A DNA stretch of 64,000 bases. It comes from Motiliproteus sp036960405 (GTDB lineage: Bacteria > Pseudomonadota > Gammaproteobacteria > Pseudomonadales > Balneatricaceae). Each line of letters begins with the position of its first letter. Position 1 is the stretch's first letter. Where the stretch lies: contig JBALWS010000004.1 in assembly GCA_036960405.1 (NCBI GenBank), positions 1 through 64,000 of the forward strand, written 5' to 3'. Shown piece by piece: positions 1 to 8,820 of this stretch. A program made the position numbers and the translations under genes. Below the pieces are notes generated by a model. The model was given only the letters and a program-made list of their open reading frames with translations. It had not been told where the DNA came from and did no database searches.

Positions 1-1126
1 CGTGATTTTGATCGACCCCACGCGGGCCGATGTCATCGGCGGACTGCAGCAGCAGGCGTTGCAGTTGCTGCGGCTCTAACCAGGGATCGCGCCCCAGAAT
101 CAGCGCCGCCAAACCGGTGACATAAGGCGCGGCAAACGAGGTACCGGTGGCGCGATAGTAATGCTGCTGGACGATGGCGCTACCAGGCTGATAACCGGCT
201 ACGCCATTTCGGCGCAGAAAATCGCTGCCCTTGGACCGCAATGACAGGATATCGACCCCCGGTGCCAGCAGATCCAGCGTTGGCCCCCAGTCGCTGAACG
301 CGGCCCGTTGACCGTCGGGTGTTAGCGCCCCGACCACCAGCACTTGATCGTGTTGCTGATAACCATGCAGAGCGTCTCCCCGGGCCTGGTTACCCGCCGC
401 CGTCACCACTAATACCTCCCGTTCGAGGGCGTAGTTGAGGGCATCGAGTTCGACCGCTCCTGGCGGCTGACCGCCCAGGCTAAGATGGATCAAGCGTGCG
501 CCTTGATCGACCGCGTAGCGGATCGCCTGGGCGATATGGCTGCCACTGGCGTGGCCGCTGGCATCGACCACCTTGAGTACCATCAAGCGCGCATTGGGGG
601 CGATACCGCTGATGCCGATAGCGTTATCGCGCGCGGCGGCGATCACTCCAGCAATGTGGGTGCCGTGGCCGTGATCATCCCAAGGGTTGTTGTTGTGCGA
701 GACAAAGTTCCAGCCGATTCGATCGTCGATCAGGCCATTACCGTCGTCGTCGCGGCCGTTGGCCAGCTCGTTGGGGTTTTGCCACAGCTTAGAGATTGGT
801 AGATCGGGATGGCTATAATCGACTCCACTGTCGATCAGCGCCACGGTGATCGGCTCCAGTGGTTGCGGCAGGATACCGCGTGGTTCGGCTTCGTCGCTGA
901 CCAAGCCTATCTGGCGTAGCCCCCATAGATCAGGGTAGCTCTGGCCCCAGCTACCAGTGCTTTTTAATAGCGGATCATTAATCGGCGGTGGGAGTTTGGC
1001 AGTAACCGTAACCGGGGGCGGAACAGGAAGCACGGAGGCTGCCGCAGTGGATACCGCTGGAGCTAGCGCTTGCGCCGCTGCACTGGTTGATAAGGCAAGC
1101 AGTAGTGCGGCTAAGAGGGCTTTCAT
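1..1126 (-). CDS. Subtilisin-like serine protease (S8 family), 3' end cut by window
   Basis: Secreted subtilase; 375 complete codons are visible and the gene runs off the left edge. It opens with a typical Sec signal peptide (MKALLAALLLALSTSAAAQA). The catalytic triad is readable: Asp99 in LIDSGVD, His154 in DHGHGTHIAG, Ser330 in ATGTSFAAP, and the oxyanion-hole Asn is in AAGN near residue 246. A short Pro-rich linker (about residues 33-50) separates the signal from the catalytic domain, so there is no room for a classical I9 propeptide. Its ATG overlaps the TGA of the anti-sigma gene (ATGA), so it is the third gene of a sigma / anti-sigma / protease operon and is probably made under that sigma factor. 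The family assignment is secure. The substrate is unknown, and any C-terminal domain lies outside the window. Confidence 0.93.
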   Translation of the reverse strand, partial: MKALLAALLLALSTSAAAQALAPAVSTAAASVLPVPPPVTVTAKLPPPINDPLLKSTGSWGQSYPDLWGLRQIGLVSDEAEPRGILPQPLEPITVALIDSGVDYSHPDLPISKLWQNPNELANGRDDDGNGLIDDRIGWNFVSHNNNPWDDHGHGTHIAGVIAAARDNAIGISGIAPNARLMVLKVVDASGHASGSHIAQAIRYAVDQGARLIHLSLGGQPPGAVELDALNYALEREVLVVTAAGNQARGDALHGYQQHDQVLVVGALTPDGQRAAFSDWGPTLDLLAPGVDILSLRSKGSDFLRRNGVAGYQPGSAIVQQHYYRATGTSFAAPYVTGLAALILGRDPWLEPQQLQRLLLQSADDIGPRGVDQNH

Positions 1127-1791
1127 GGGGCAACCCGCTGTAGATAGATTACCGCTTGGTTGGCTTTCAACGCGGCCATTCGTGCTTCCAGTTGAGCATC
1201 ATCCGGAAATTGGATCCGGTAGGTACCGATCGCGGTGGGGCCGGATACGATCTTCGCGTCTTGCTGGCGTAACAAGGTCTGGAACTGACCGATATAGGTC
1301 TTGGGGTCGACGCCGATATCGGCTTGTGGGCCGCTGGCTAGCATCGCTGGAGGTGTGCCGGAGAGCACCTGATAATCTTCGGCCTGCTCGTTGGGTAGCA
1401 TCACCACCACTCCTAGCGCGAGTACAATGCCAAGCTGCGACACCATCGCCACGCGGGCAAAAGCCGGGGTGCGGTGCCAGGCAAAAGTTTGAGCGATCCA
1501 GTTGCGGAGCTGCTCGGCCAGGCTAACAGGGGCGGGTTGGATATCGATTTCGTTGGCCGCCTCTTCGGTCTCGATCTGCGCCATCAGCTTGCCGAAGCCT
1601 GCCTCGGCGTTAAATACCGGCTCTTCGGCGCCCACTTCAGCGACGCTGTGCTGGATAAATTCGTGCTCGGCCAGCGCCAGTTGGGCCTCGGGGTTGTTAT
1701 CCAACCAGGCTTCCACCTGGCGCTGTTCGGCATCATCGAGGGTACCGTTGGCGTACCAGGCCAGCAATTCGTCCATCTTGTGTTCACTCAT
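1123..1791 (-). CDS. Transmembrane anti-sigma factor (RseA/FecR-like position, zinc-free N-terminus)
   Basis: 222 residues. The N-terminal ~100 residues are acidic and helical (DELLAWYANGTLDDAEQRQV), like the sigma-binding domain of anti-sigma factors, but I see no HxxxCxxC zinc motif. One membrane span lies at about 112-132 (FARVAMVSQLGIVLALGVVV), followed by a ~90-residue periplasmic domain. It sits directly after the ECF sigma gene with a 4-base ATGA overlap and is itself overlapped by the protease gene, so the three are translationally coupled. By family logic it holds the sigma factor at the membrane until a signal releases it. The role is inferred mainly from gene order and topology. 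Confidence 0.8.
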   Translation of the reverse strand: MSEHKMDELLAWYANGTLDDAEQRQVEAWLDNNPEAQLALAEHEFIQHSVAEVGAEEPVFNAEAGFGKLMAQIETEEAANEIDIQPAPVSLAEQLRNWIAQTFAWHRTPAFARVAMVSQLGIVLALGVVVMLPNEQAEDYQVLSGTPPAMLASGPQADIGVDPKTYIGQFQTLLRQQDAKIVSGPTAIGTYRIQFPDDAQLEARMAALKANQAVIYLQRVAP

Positions 1792-2375
1792 GTCAAACCT
1801 CCCACTTCAGTCTCGGCCAGCCCTAAATTCGTTAACCAGGGTTTGAGTTTGGCCTTGGCATGATACATCCGGGTTTTTACCGTATTTTCTGGACATTGAA
1901 GAATATCCGCCACCTCTTTGTACGAACAACCATGAAAGAAGGTCAGTTCTACCACCTCGCGGTGTTCATCGGATAACCGTGCAATGGTCTGCCGCAGCAG
2001 GCTTCTGAGTTGCTCGTGGCTCTTGCCCTGGCTGGCGTCCTGTTGCTCGTCCACCGCCTCGGGAGCCTGACTCAACTCGACCGTATCGAGTTTTTTGCCG
2101 CGAACCGCGTTGAGGGTGCGAAACCGCGCGATGCCGAGAATCCAGGTCGATGCTGCTGAGCGCCCCTCAAAATTGGCGGCGTTTTTCCAGACTTCCATCA
2201 TCACATCGTTGACCAGCTCTTCGGCCTTGGCTTGGTCTTTCATCATTCGAATCACAAAGCGAAAGATTCGCGGAGCAAAGCGTTGATACAACAGTCCCAG
2301 CGCGGCTTTATCACCGTTGCCGATTCGATGAAGCCATGCCACCTCCTCGGCGGCGCGTTCACGGGCTGAATCCAT
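1788..2375 (-). CDS. ECF (sigma-70 family) RNA polymerase sigma factor
   Basis: 195 residues. Region 2 is recognisable near residues 25-95 (LYQRFAPRIFRFVIRMMKD, then EELVNDVMMEVWKNAANFEG and STWILGIARFRTLNAVR). Region 4 is at about 130-185 with a helix-turn-helix (LTFFHGCSYKEVADILQCPENT, then VKTRMYHAKAKL). The length is normal for ECF factors. I chose ATG at 2375 over the TTG one codon earlier; AAGG lies about 9 bases upstream. It leads an operon with an anti-sigma factor and a secreted subtilase. Such operons are usually autoregulated, but I could not pin down its own promoter in the 297 bp upstream. Confidence 0.9.
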   Translation of the reverse strand: MDSARERAAEEVAWLHRIGNGDKAALGLLYQRFAPRIFRFVIRMMKDQAKAEELVNDVMMEVWKNAANFEGRSAASTWILGIARFRTLNAVRGKKLDTVELSQAPEAVDEQQDASQGKSHEQLRSLLRQTIARLSDEHREVVELTFFHGCSYKEVADILQCPENTVKTRMYHAKAKLKPWLTNLGLAETEVGGLT

Positions 2376-2672
2376 CAAGAGCTACCTTCGTCAAACAGCG
2401 GTCATCCGCTGCGGTAAACGGCAAGTTGAGAACAGGTATGCTGAAGAGGCCGGCGACTTACGCCGTACAGCAGGTAGGAAGCACCTGTTTCTGTCGGCCT
2501 TGGTCTCATCGCACAGCGTGATGAGGTGTCGTATGTCGACCCGTTGGCTTGGGCCGGTGCGATTTGAGACTAGTTTCAGCTTAGGAACCCGGCTACCGTT
2601 TTGCCAATTCCTGACTGTTTTATCTGGTATTTTTTATCGTTAGCGCGTTGTCGGTGACTCCAATCGATGACG

Positions 2673-2882
2673 TTATAGGACCCAGTTCTCTTGGATCGCA
2701 ATCGGTAAACCGTAATAACTGGGGTGCGACTGACTCAGTGCGCGTAAGGCGCGAACACAATGCATCTCGTTCAATTCGGTTTGCAGCTTTTCAAAATCTG
2801 AGCGGTTGATGACCAGAGCCTGATTCATTTGACCCTGACTACGAAAGCGATGAACGAGTTCTGAAAGGTATGTGCTGATCAT
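2673..2882 (-). CDS. Small hypothetical protein (69 aa)
   Basis: I do not recognise the family. The open frame extends to 2939, but the ATG at 2882 has GGAG six bases upstream and gives a natural start, MISTYLSELVHRFRSQGQMN. The protein is helical and charged at first and ends SYYGLPIAIQENWVL. It has no signal peptide, membrane span or cysteine cluster; its single Cys is in EMHCVRAL. It lies alone between the ECF operon and the phospholipase-D gene, in the same direction as both. Moderate confidence that it is real, based on the ribosome-binding site and ordinary amino-acid composition. Confidence 0.5.
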   Translation of the reverse strand: MISTYLSELVHRFRSQGQMNQALVINRSDFEKLQTELNEMHCVRALRALSQSHPSYYGLPIAIQENWVL

Positions 2883-2995
2883 GACTGACTCCGGGCGCTG
2901 GGCGCTTTGTGCTGTTGTTATCGGGTAGGTAACAGGCACCCGGAAAGGGGTTCAAATAATCTTATGAGTCTGCGCGGCAAAGAGGGCCGCTTTGG

Positions 2996-4537
2996 TTATA
3001 GCTGGCCTTCGGGCAAGATTTTATAGAGCTTTGCGGTGAGGCGACGCCACCAGCTGGTCTGGGGTTCGGTGTCAAGAATGACGGCCTTCCCCGAGTCGCT
3101 GCCATGCCACTGGATGTCTCTGTCGGCGGTGAGTTGTAGCCGGTAGACAACCCGTTCAAATATCGAGTCTCGGTCATCCAGGATCGACTCCGCAAGATCT
3201 GACGAGTCGATCAATATTCCCATTTCGGTATTGATAATCACCGAACGGGGATCCAGGTTTAACGAGCCGACGAACACATAGCGGTTGTCGATAATTATCA
3301 GTTTGGTATGCAGGGTGGAGGTCTGATCCGCAGCCTTTATGATCTGGGCGGCATCGGGACGGGCTTCATAGATGTTAAAGCCCATCGCGAGCAGATCTTT
3401 GCGATAACCTTCGTAGGCGGCATGTACCGGTACGTGATTGGTCGACGCCAATGAGTTGGTGACCAAGGAGACCTGGGCACCGTTATCAATGACCCGTTGC
3501 CAGAAAGCCATACCCTGCGAGGTCGGGATAAAATAGGGCGTGAAGATAATGATGTTATCTTCCGCCTGGAGCATGAATTCGGCTATCTGTTTGATTAATC
3601 GTATCGAGTCATCGTTGAGCGAATAATCTACTTTGTTCGGGCTTTCTGAGATGACGTAGGCGCTAGCAATGAATTCAGCGATTCGCTGTTGGATTAAATC
3701 GTTGAGCAGTTGTGAGTCTATGGCTGTTTGATAAACCGTCGTCCCGGCGTTCTGCATTACTGTCTCAATCTTGTTCTGTACCTGTTCTAAGGCTTTGCTG
3801 GAGGGCGGATTGTTGAGGTATTCAATCGGTAAGGCTTTGCTATGGTTCCAGAATTGATCAAAGCTTTCGGCGACCTCTTTGACAACCGCACCCTTGACCA
3901 GCATGTCCAGATCAAAAAATTTAGCATCCTGTTTCAGGTTAAAGTATTCGGCTGCGATATTTCTGCCACCGACGATGGTTAGGCTACCGTCGACGGTGAA
4001 TGACTTGTTGTGCATACGCCGATTGGCTTGGCTAAAGTCACCGAGATAATTGAGCCCTTTGAACCCTCGTCGAGCGATCGGGTTAAACAACCGGACTTCA
4101 ATATTTTGATGGGCATCGAGCAGATAGAGGTCGTTGTCGGTAACCGAGGTGAAAATATCGTCGAGTAAGAAGCGGACCCTGACCCCCCTGTCGGCCGCCT
4201 CTAGCAACTTGGCAGATACCAAGCTACCGACGATGTCGTCCTTCATCAGGAAATATTGCAGGTCGATACTCTGCTCGGCGGCCTCGATCAAACGTAGTCG
4301 CGCACCTAACGCGTCGATGCCGCTTTTGAGTGGGTAAAAAGCTGATTTATGCTCGCCGTGTTGCTGATGCCAGGCGAGGGTGTGCTGCCCCAGCGTTGTT
4401 GTCTGACTGATGGCTATGGCTTGGGACTCCGCTTTTTCGACATTAAAATCGGTTGTGGCGCAGCCGCTTAGCACGATGACACTGATGCTGATACAGAGTG
4501 TTCTAGCTCGCGCTGATAAGGTTGTTGCTCGATGCAC
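2996..4537 (-). CDS. Phospholipase D-family lipoprotein (cardiolipin-synthase C-like)
   Basis: 513 residues with a lipobox (VIVLSGC, Cys26), so it is probably anchored in the envelope. Two HKD motifs are intact: His176/Lys178/Asp183 in HNKSFTVD and His410/Lys412/Asp417 in HTKLIIID. The flanking IVGGRN and FVGSLNLDPRS segments are typical of the ClsC/YmdC branch, which joins phospholipids to make cardiolipin in E. coli. The function here could be cardiolipin synthesis or another phosphatidyl transfer or hydrolysis. The start codon is GTG at 4537 with only a weak ribosome-binding site. It is divergent from the repeat protein at 4765. High confidence in fold and active sites, moderate in the reaction. 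Confidence 0.88.
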   Translation of the reverse strand: MHRATTLSARARTLCISISVIVLSGCATTDFNVEKAESQAIAISQTTTLGQHTLAWHQQHGEHKSAFYPLKSGIDALGARLRLIEAAEQSIDLQYFLMKDDIVGSLVSAKLLEAADRGVRVRFLLDDIFTSVTDNDLYLLDAHQNIEVRLFNPIARRGFKGLNYLGDFSQANRRMHNKSFTVDGSLTIVGGRNIAAEYFNLKQDAKFFDLDMLVKGAVVKEVAESFDQFWNHSKALPIEYLNNPPSSKALEQVQNKIETVMQNAGTTVYQTAIDSQLLNDLIQQRIAEFIASAYVISESPNKVDYSLNDDSIRLIKQIAEFMLQAEDNIIIFTPYFIPTSQGMAFWQRVIDNGAQVSLVTNSLASTNHVPVHAAYEGYRKDLLAMGFNIYEARPDAAQIIKAADQTSTLHTKLIIIDNRYVFVGSLNLDPRSVIINTEMGILIDSSDLAESILDDRDSIFERVVYRLQLTADRDIQWHGSDSGKAVILDTEPQTSWWRRLTAKLYKILPEGQL

Positions 4538-4608
4538 CGTTTGCCCACTCTGTCGTGTTATCGAAATAATTGGCTTGCTACCAATAGCAAAGAGTAGCTT
4601 AGTTTTGC

Positions 4609-4632
4609 CTTGTTTTTATCAGATAAAACAAG
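4609..4632. promoter_or_regulatory. Imperfect palindrome in divergent promoter region
   Basis: CTTGTTTTTATC followed by AG-ATAAAACAAG forms an 11-bp inverted repeat with one extra T in the left arm. It sits in the 227-bp gap between the GTG of the phospholipase-D gene (4537, minus strand) and the plus-strand gene at 4765. It could be an operator for either gene or a weak bidirectional hairpin. No regulator is assigned. Confidence 0.35.
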
Positions 4633-4764
4633 ACTGTAGAATATTGCGATGATAGCTAGGCTACCGATCTGAGCGGTACTGAGAGCTCGAGCTTAACTGC
4701 AGAGGCTATACTATTTTTTTGCAGCACGGCTAGGTTAGGGCTGTGCAAGTGTGTTCTGAATAGG

Positions 4765-5712
4765 GTGGCGTTTACGGTGGATTCTCAACGAATTAAAGCT
4801 CAACGGTATAGCGATGCTGTGAAATTGACGCTGGCTATCAGTGGCTTCAGTCTGGCGGCAGCAGTGGCTTATATCGGTTGGGAGCTGAACCAGTACCGCC
4901 ATGATATACCTAATATGCTGGCTCAGATCGAGCAGACCAGCGAGCGGATTGATCCACTGGTGAGTGAGGTGGCGGGGGTTCTGCAACAGGTTCCCAGTAT
5001 CATGGAAGAGGTGGCACGAGTGCGAGAGCAGATTCCGCCGATACTGGAAGAGATCGCTCAAACGCGGGCGATGATTCCGGCTATTTTGGCTGAATCGGGC
5101 CAGATTCGTCAGCAGGTGCCTGTCATCATGGATGAAGTAGCCGCCACCCGAGAGCAGATTCCTGCTGTGCTTAAGAGCGTCGACCATATGTCGGGCTCGG
5201 TTCGACTGGTCGCCAGCGAGATAGAAGCGACCCGGCCTCTAGTGCCGCAGGTGCTGGAGCAGGTCGAGTTGACACGTGACGCGATTCCGCCGATGTTGAG
5301 CCGCGGCGAGCAGATGATTGCTCAAGCGCAATCTGCCGGTCATGATGCCAGCAAGGGCGCGGTAACCGGGATGTTGTCAGGGATCGTGGCGGCGCCCTTT
5401 AGTTTGTTCGGCAGTCTGGGCCGCTCGCTGGGATTGAGTAGCACCGAGCAGGAACTGTTGAGTGAGTACGACCTGACGCTGTTGAAGGCGAATACACTGA
5501 CGCTGCTGGAGCAGGATGAACTCGACCGCAGTGTTAGTTGGGACAACCCTGAAAAACAGCACCGCGGCGAAGTGACCCTGAAGGGGCGGCAAGTGATAGA
5601 CGGCCGCCAGTGCCGCGATCTGTTGATGACGTTTTACGACAAGGAACGCTTGGTGATCACAAAAGATGTACAGCTGTGCCTGCAGGATGATGGCAGTTGG
5701 ACACCTAGTTAG
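4765..5712 (+). CDS. Membrane protein with ten exact 14-residue proline repeats and a C-terminal surface-antigen-like domain
   Basis: 315 residues, GTG start with a poor ribosome-binding site. One membrane span lies at about 21-40 (LTLAISGFSLAAAVAYIGWE). Residues 48-187 then read as ten back-to-back 14-residue units of the form [IV]-P-x-h-h-x-E-h-x-x-h-R-x-x, for example IPPILEEIAQTRAM and VPVIMDEVAATREQ, with no insertions. A small Gly-rich hydrophobic stretch follows at about 200-222 (VTGMLSGIVAAPFSLFGSLG). The last ~70 residues (SVSWDNP, a GEVTLKG strand, GRQCRD, DGSW) recall the C-terminal domain of Rickettsia 17-kDa-antigen-like proteins. The repeat should form a long, regularly kinked helical rod. 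I do not know its function; the divergent neighbour is an envelope phospholipase D. Confidence 0.75.
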   Translation: MAFTVDSQRIKAQRYSDAVKLTLAISGFSLAAAVAYIGWELNQYRHDIPNMLAQIEQTSERIDPLVSEVAGVLQQVPSIMEEVARVREQIPPILEEIAQTRAMIPAILAESGQIRQQVPVIMDEVAATREQIPAVLKSVDHMSGSVRLVASEIEATRPLVPQVLEQVELTRDAIPPMLSRGEQMIAQAQSAGHDASKGAVTGMLSGIVAAPFSLFGSLGRSLGLSSTEQELLSEYDLTLLKANTLTLLEQDELDRSVSWDNPEKQHRGEVTLKGRQVIDGRQCRDLLMTFYDKERLVITKDVQLCLQDDGSWTPS

Positions 5713-5760
5713 GGGCACCAGATATCCTCTCAACAAGCCCTTTAGCGCTGACTCTTTACG

Positions 5761-8700
5761 TCAGCCGGTGACGGTTCGTACTTGGCTTCCCTGGCGTCCA
5801 CTGACAACGTCGAGCCGCAGCGCCATCTGCTCTTTCAGTTCGCTAACATGCGAGATGATACCGATGGTGCGACCACTGGCCTGTAGATCGATCAAGGTGC
5901 GGATCGCCAGCTCCAGTGATTCGGGATCGAGACTGCCGAAGCCTTCGTCGATAAACAGGGTGTCGAGCTTGATCCCGCCTGCGTAGGACTGCACCACGTC
6001 GGATAAGCCCAGCGCCAACGCCAGCGCGGCCATAAACGACTCACCCCCAGACAGTGTGGCGACGCCTCGGGTCGAACCGAAATAGCCGTCTTCTACCTCC
6101 AGCTCCAGTCCTGAAGCTTTGTTACCCTTGGCCCGGTCCTCCTTGCGCACCAGTTGGTAGCGGCCCTTGCTCATCAGGCTGAGGCGCTGCGAGGCTTGGA
6201 TCAAGACATCGTCGAGCAGCACGCTGAGCACGAATCGCTGCAAACTGATCTTGTCGCCGGTCTGGCCGTTGGCGACATCGCTGAGGGTGCCGTAGATCGC
6301 GTACTGGGCTTCGAGCTCGGCGTTCTTGCTATGCGCTTGGTCGAGTTTGCCTTTGACGTCTGTCAGCTGGCTGTGACGTTTATCCAGTTCGCGCCACTGG
6401 CCGTCGGCGAGGTTGAACTGTTCGGTTGCCTCGGCCAATGTTGCATCGGCCACAACCAGGTCCGGCAGGGTCTTATCGGCCAGCTCTTGCTGCAGCAAAG
6501 CCAGCGCGCCGCTGAGGTTATCGATCGCCGAACGGTAATGATCCAGCTCCGCCTTGAGTGCCTGCTGCTGGGTTTGATCAAGCCGTGCCTGTAGGTAGTC
6601 TTCAATGCTGCCGAACGGACTGGCGAGTAGCGCCTGCTGCCATGCTGAATCGACTGCTGCGCACTGCTCACTTTGCTGCTGATGCTGCTGGGTTCGCGCC
6701 TCGTGCCGTGAACTGGCTTTGTCCGCTTGCGAGCGGGCGTTGGCGGCATCGGTTTGCGCCTTTTCCAGCGTTTGCTGTAACTGAGTAATCTGTTGCTGCA
6801 AAGCTTGTAGCGCTTGTTCTAATGCCAGTGGGTCGCGATAGACTTCGGGAAGTTGCTGCTGCAAATGCGCGACCCGGCTGCGGGCTTCGAGATAGCAGTG
6901 ATTGTCTTGCTCGGACTGGGCACTGAGAGCCCCTAGCGTCTCGCCTTGTGCCGCCAGCGATTGTTTGATCGCCTCGATCCGTTGACTGAGGGCTTGCTTG
7001 GTTTGCTGCTGAGCGGTCAATTCGGCCAAGGCGTGCTGCAGTTGCTCAAAGGTGGCTTGAATGTCGCCAAGCGGCTGGCTGGCCAGCTCGCCGATCGCCT
7101 CGGCCAGTTTTTGCCCGTGTTGGCGGTTATCGGCTAGGTCGCGTGCCTTTGAGTCGACCACCTCCTTAGCCGTTTGCAGTTGATCGCGGGCTTGAGCTTC
7201 GATTGTGCGGACGCTATCGAGCTGCTCGGTGGTGATCAGCTCTGCTTCGCTAGCCGTTGCGGCAGCGGGGTGGTTGGTACTGCCGCAGACGGGACAGGGT
7301 TGGTCCTGCTCGAGCTGCTGTGCCAGCAGCGCTGCCTGGCCGCTATGCCAGCGCAGTTCGAGCTGCTGGGTGGCGTGTTTGGCGGTTTCCCATGCGCGCT
7401 GCTGCTGGGCCAACTGCTGCTCGGCCGACTGATGTTGTTGAGCCAGTTGACGGTATTGATTGCGCAGGTTTTCCAGCTCTTGGCGCTGTTGCAGTTGCTG
7501 TTGCAAGGTATGGAGTGACACTTGTTTATCGGCCAACGATGCCAATGCCCGATCAAGCTGCACGACCTGGGCCTCTTTGGCTTGCTGCTCTTCGACCAAT
7601 TGTTGCTGCGCTTGCTGCTGCTGTTGCAGCCGTTGCTGACTGGCGTTGGCGACTTGTTGCTGCTGTTCGGCTGCGGTTTGAGCCTGGATCAGTTGCTGGA
7701 TAAGGCCTTGGTATTGCTGCAGCTCGAGCTGCTGGCGTTTCAGCGTATCGACCTCGGCATGGGCGCTGCTGGCCTCGGTAAGCTGCGCTTGCGCCGTGAC
7801 CAGATCTTGCTGCGCTTGTGCCTGCGCGCTGATGCTTTGGTTTAGCTGGGTCTCAATAGCGCTCAGCTCTTGGGTTTGCTGCTGCAGTTGCTGGTGGGTT
7901 GGTTGCAGTTGTTGGGCGGTGACCGCGCGCTGCAGCGTTTGTTGTTTGGCCTCGATGATAGGGGCTTCGGCCTGTTTGGCCGTTAGCTGCTGTTGGGTTG
8001 ATGTGTGGCTGTCGAAGCGAGCGATCAGTGCGATCGCCTGATCCTTGGCGCGGGCTGCCTGTGCCTGGACCTGGTTGGCGACCTGTTTGGCTTGGGCGGC
8101 GAGTTGCCGTTGCGGCGTCAGGTTGCCGATCTCGTTGTCGATCTCGGCTTCCGAGTTAACCTCGGCACTCTGCAGCATGCCCTTGATCTGGTTCTGGTGC
8201 TGCTCGACCGCTTGGCGAATGCCCGCCGCCTGTGATTTGAGCCGTTCTTCGATACGTTTGTAAACTTGGGTTTGGAACAGCTGGCCGAAGATCTTCTCGC
8301 GCTCTTTCGAATCGGCCATCAGCAGGTCGCGGAATTTGCCTTGCGGCAGCACCATTACCTGGCGGAACTGCTCAACTTTGAGACCGATCAGTGATTCGAT
8401 TTCGTCGGTGGCTTCGTTAACTTTTTTGGCCACCATCAACGAGCCGTTGGCCGAACCATCCAGCCGCCACAGTTGTGCCTCGGCTTGTTGGGTGGTGGTG
8501 CCGTCACCGCGAGCTTTGGGGCGTTGCTGGGTGGGCGCGCGCCGAATCCGATAGGCCTTGTCGCCGAGGCTGAAATCGAAAGTCACTTCGGTTAGCAGTT
8601 CGGCTGCAGCATAATCACAGCGCATCTGCGCGGGTTCGCGCTCGGCGCCGGTGGTCTGGCCGTACAGTGCAAAGCAGATCGCATCCAGCAGCGAACTTTT

Positions 8701-8820
8701 ACCGGCCCCGGTCGGGCCGTTGATCAGAAACAGCGGGTTGTCGCCGAGTCGGCTGAAGTCGATGGTTTCGGTGCCGGAGAAGGGACCAAAGGCCTGCAGG
8801 CATAGCTTGATCGGTTTCAT
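5761..8820 (-). CDS. sbcC: Exonuclease subunit SbcC (Rad50-like ATPase)
   Basis: 1,019 residues, the usual size. Walker A is GPTGAGKSSLLDA near residue 35. The centre is a very Gln-rich coiled coil broken by the zinc hook CPVC (Cys509 and Cys512). The C-terminus carries the ABC signature LSGGES and Walker B LDTLFIDEGFGSLD. With SbcD it forms the ATP-dependent SbcCD nuclease that opens hairpins and processes double-strand ends in the cytoplasm. Its ATG overlaps the sbcD stop (ATGA), so synthesis of the two subunits is coupled. All key motifs are intact. Unusual only in how strongly the coiled coil is biased to glutamine. Confidence 0.97.
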   Translation of the reverse strand: MKPIKLCLQAFGPFSGTETIDFSRLGDNPLFLINGPTGAGKSSLLDAICFALYGQTTGAEREPAQMRCDYAAAELLTEVTFDFSLGDKAYRIRRAPTQQRPKARGDGTTTQQAEAQLWRLDGSANGSLMVAKKVNEATDEIESLIGLKVEQFRQVMVLPQGKFRDLLMADSKEREKIFGQLFQTQVYKRIEERLKSQAAGIRQAVEQHQNQIKGMLQSAEVNSEAEIDNEIGNLTPQRQLAAQAKQVANQVQAQAARAKDQAIALIARFDSHTSTQQQLTAKQAEAPIIEAKQQTLQRAVTAQQLQPTHQQLQQQTQELSAIETQLNQSISAQAQAQQDLVTAQAQLTEASSAHAEVDTLKRQQLELQQYQGLIQQLIQAQTAAEQQQQVANASQQRLQQQQQAQQQLVEEQQAKEAQVVQLDRALASLADKQVSLHTLQQQLQQRQELENLRNQYRQLAQQHQSAEQQLAQQQRAWETAKHATQQLELRWHSGQAALLAQQLEQDQPCPVCGSTNHPAAATASEAELITTEQLDSVRTIEAQARDQLQTAKEVVDSKARDLADNRQHGQKLAEAIGELASQPLGDIQATFEQLQHALAELTAQQQTKQALSQRIEAIKQSLAAQGETLGALSAQSEQDNHCYLEARSRVAHLQQQLPEVYRDPLALEQALQALQQQITQLQQTLEKAQTDAANARSQADKASSRHEARTQQHQQQSEQCAAVDSAWQQALLASPFGSIEDYLQARLDQTQQQALKAELDHYRSAIDNLSGALALLQQELADKTLPDLVVADATLAEATEQFNLADGQWRELDKRHSQLTDVKGKLDQAHSKNAELEAQYAIYGTLSDVANGQTGDKISLQRFVLSVLLDDVLIQASQRLSLMSKGRYQLVRKEDRAKGNKASGLELEVEDGYFGSTRGVATLSGGESFMAALALALGLSDVVQSYAGGIKLDTLFIDEGFGSLDPESLELAIRTLIDLQASGRTIGIISHVSELKEQMALRLDVVSGRQGSQVRTVTG

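Noticed and set aside
957..1526. 189-codon plus-strand frame
   Set aside because: It overlaps the subtilase start and anti-sigma genes in the opposite direction and has Arg/Ser/Gly-rich, non-protein-like composition.
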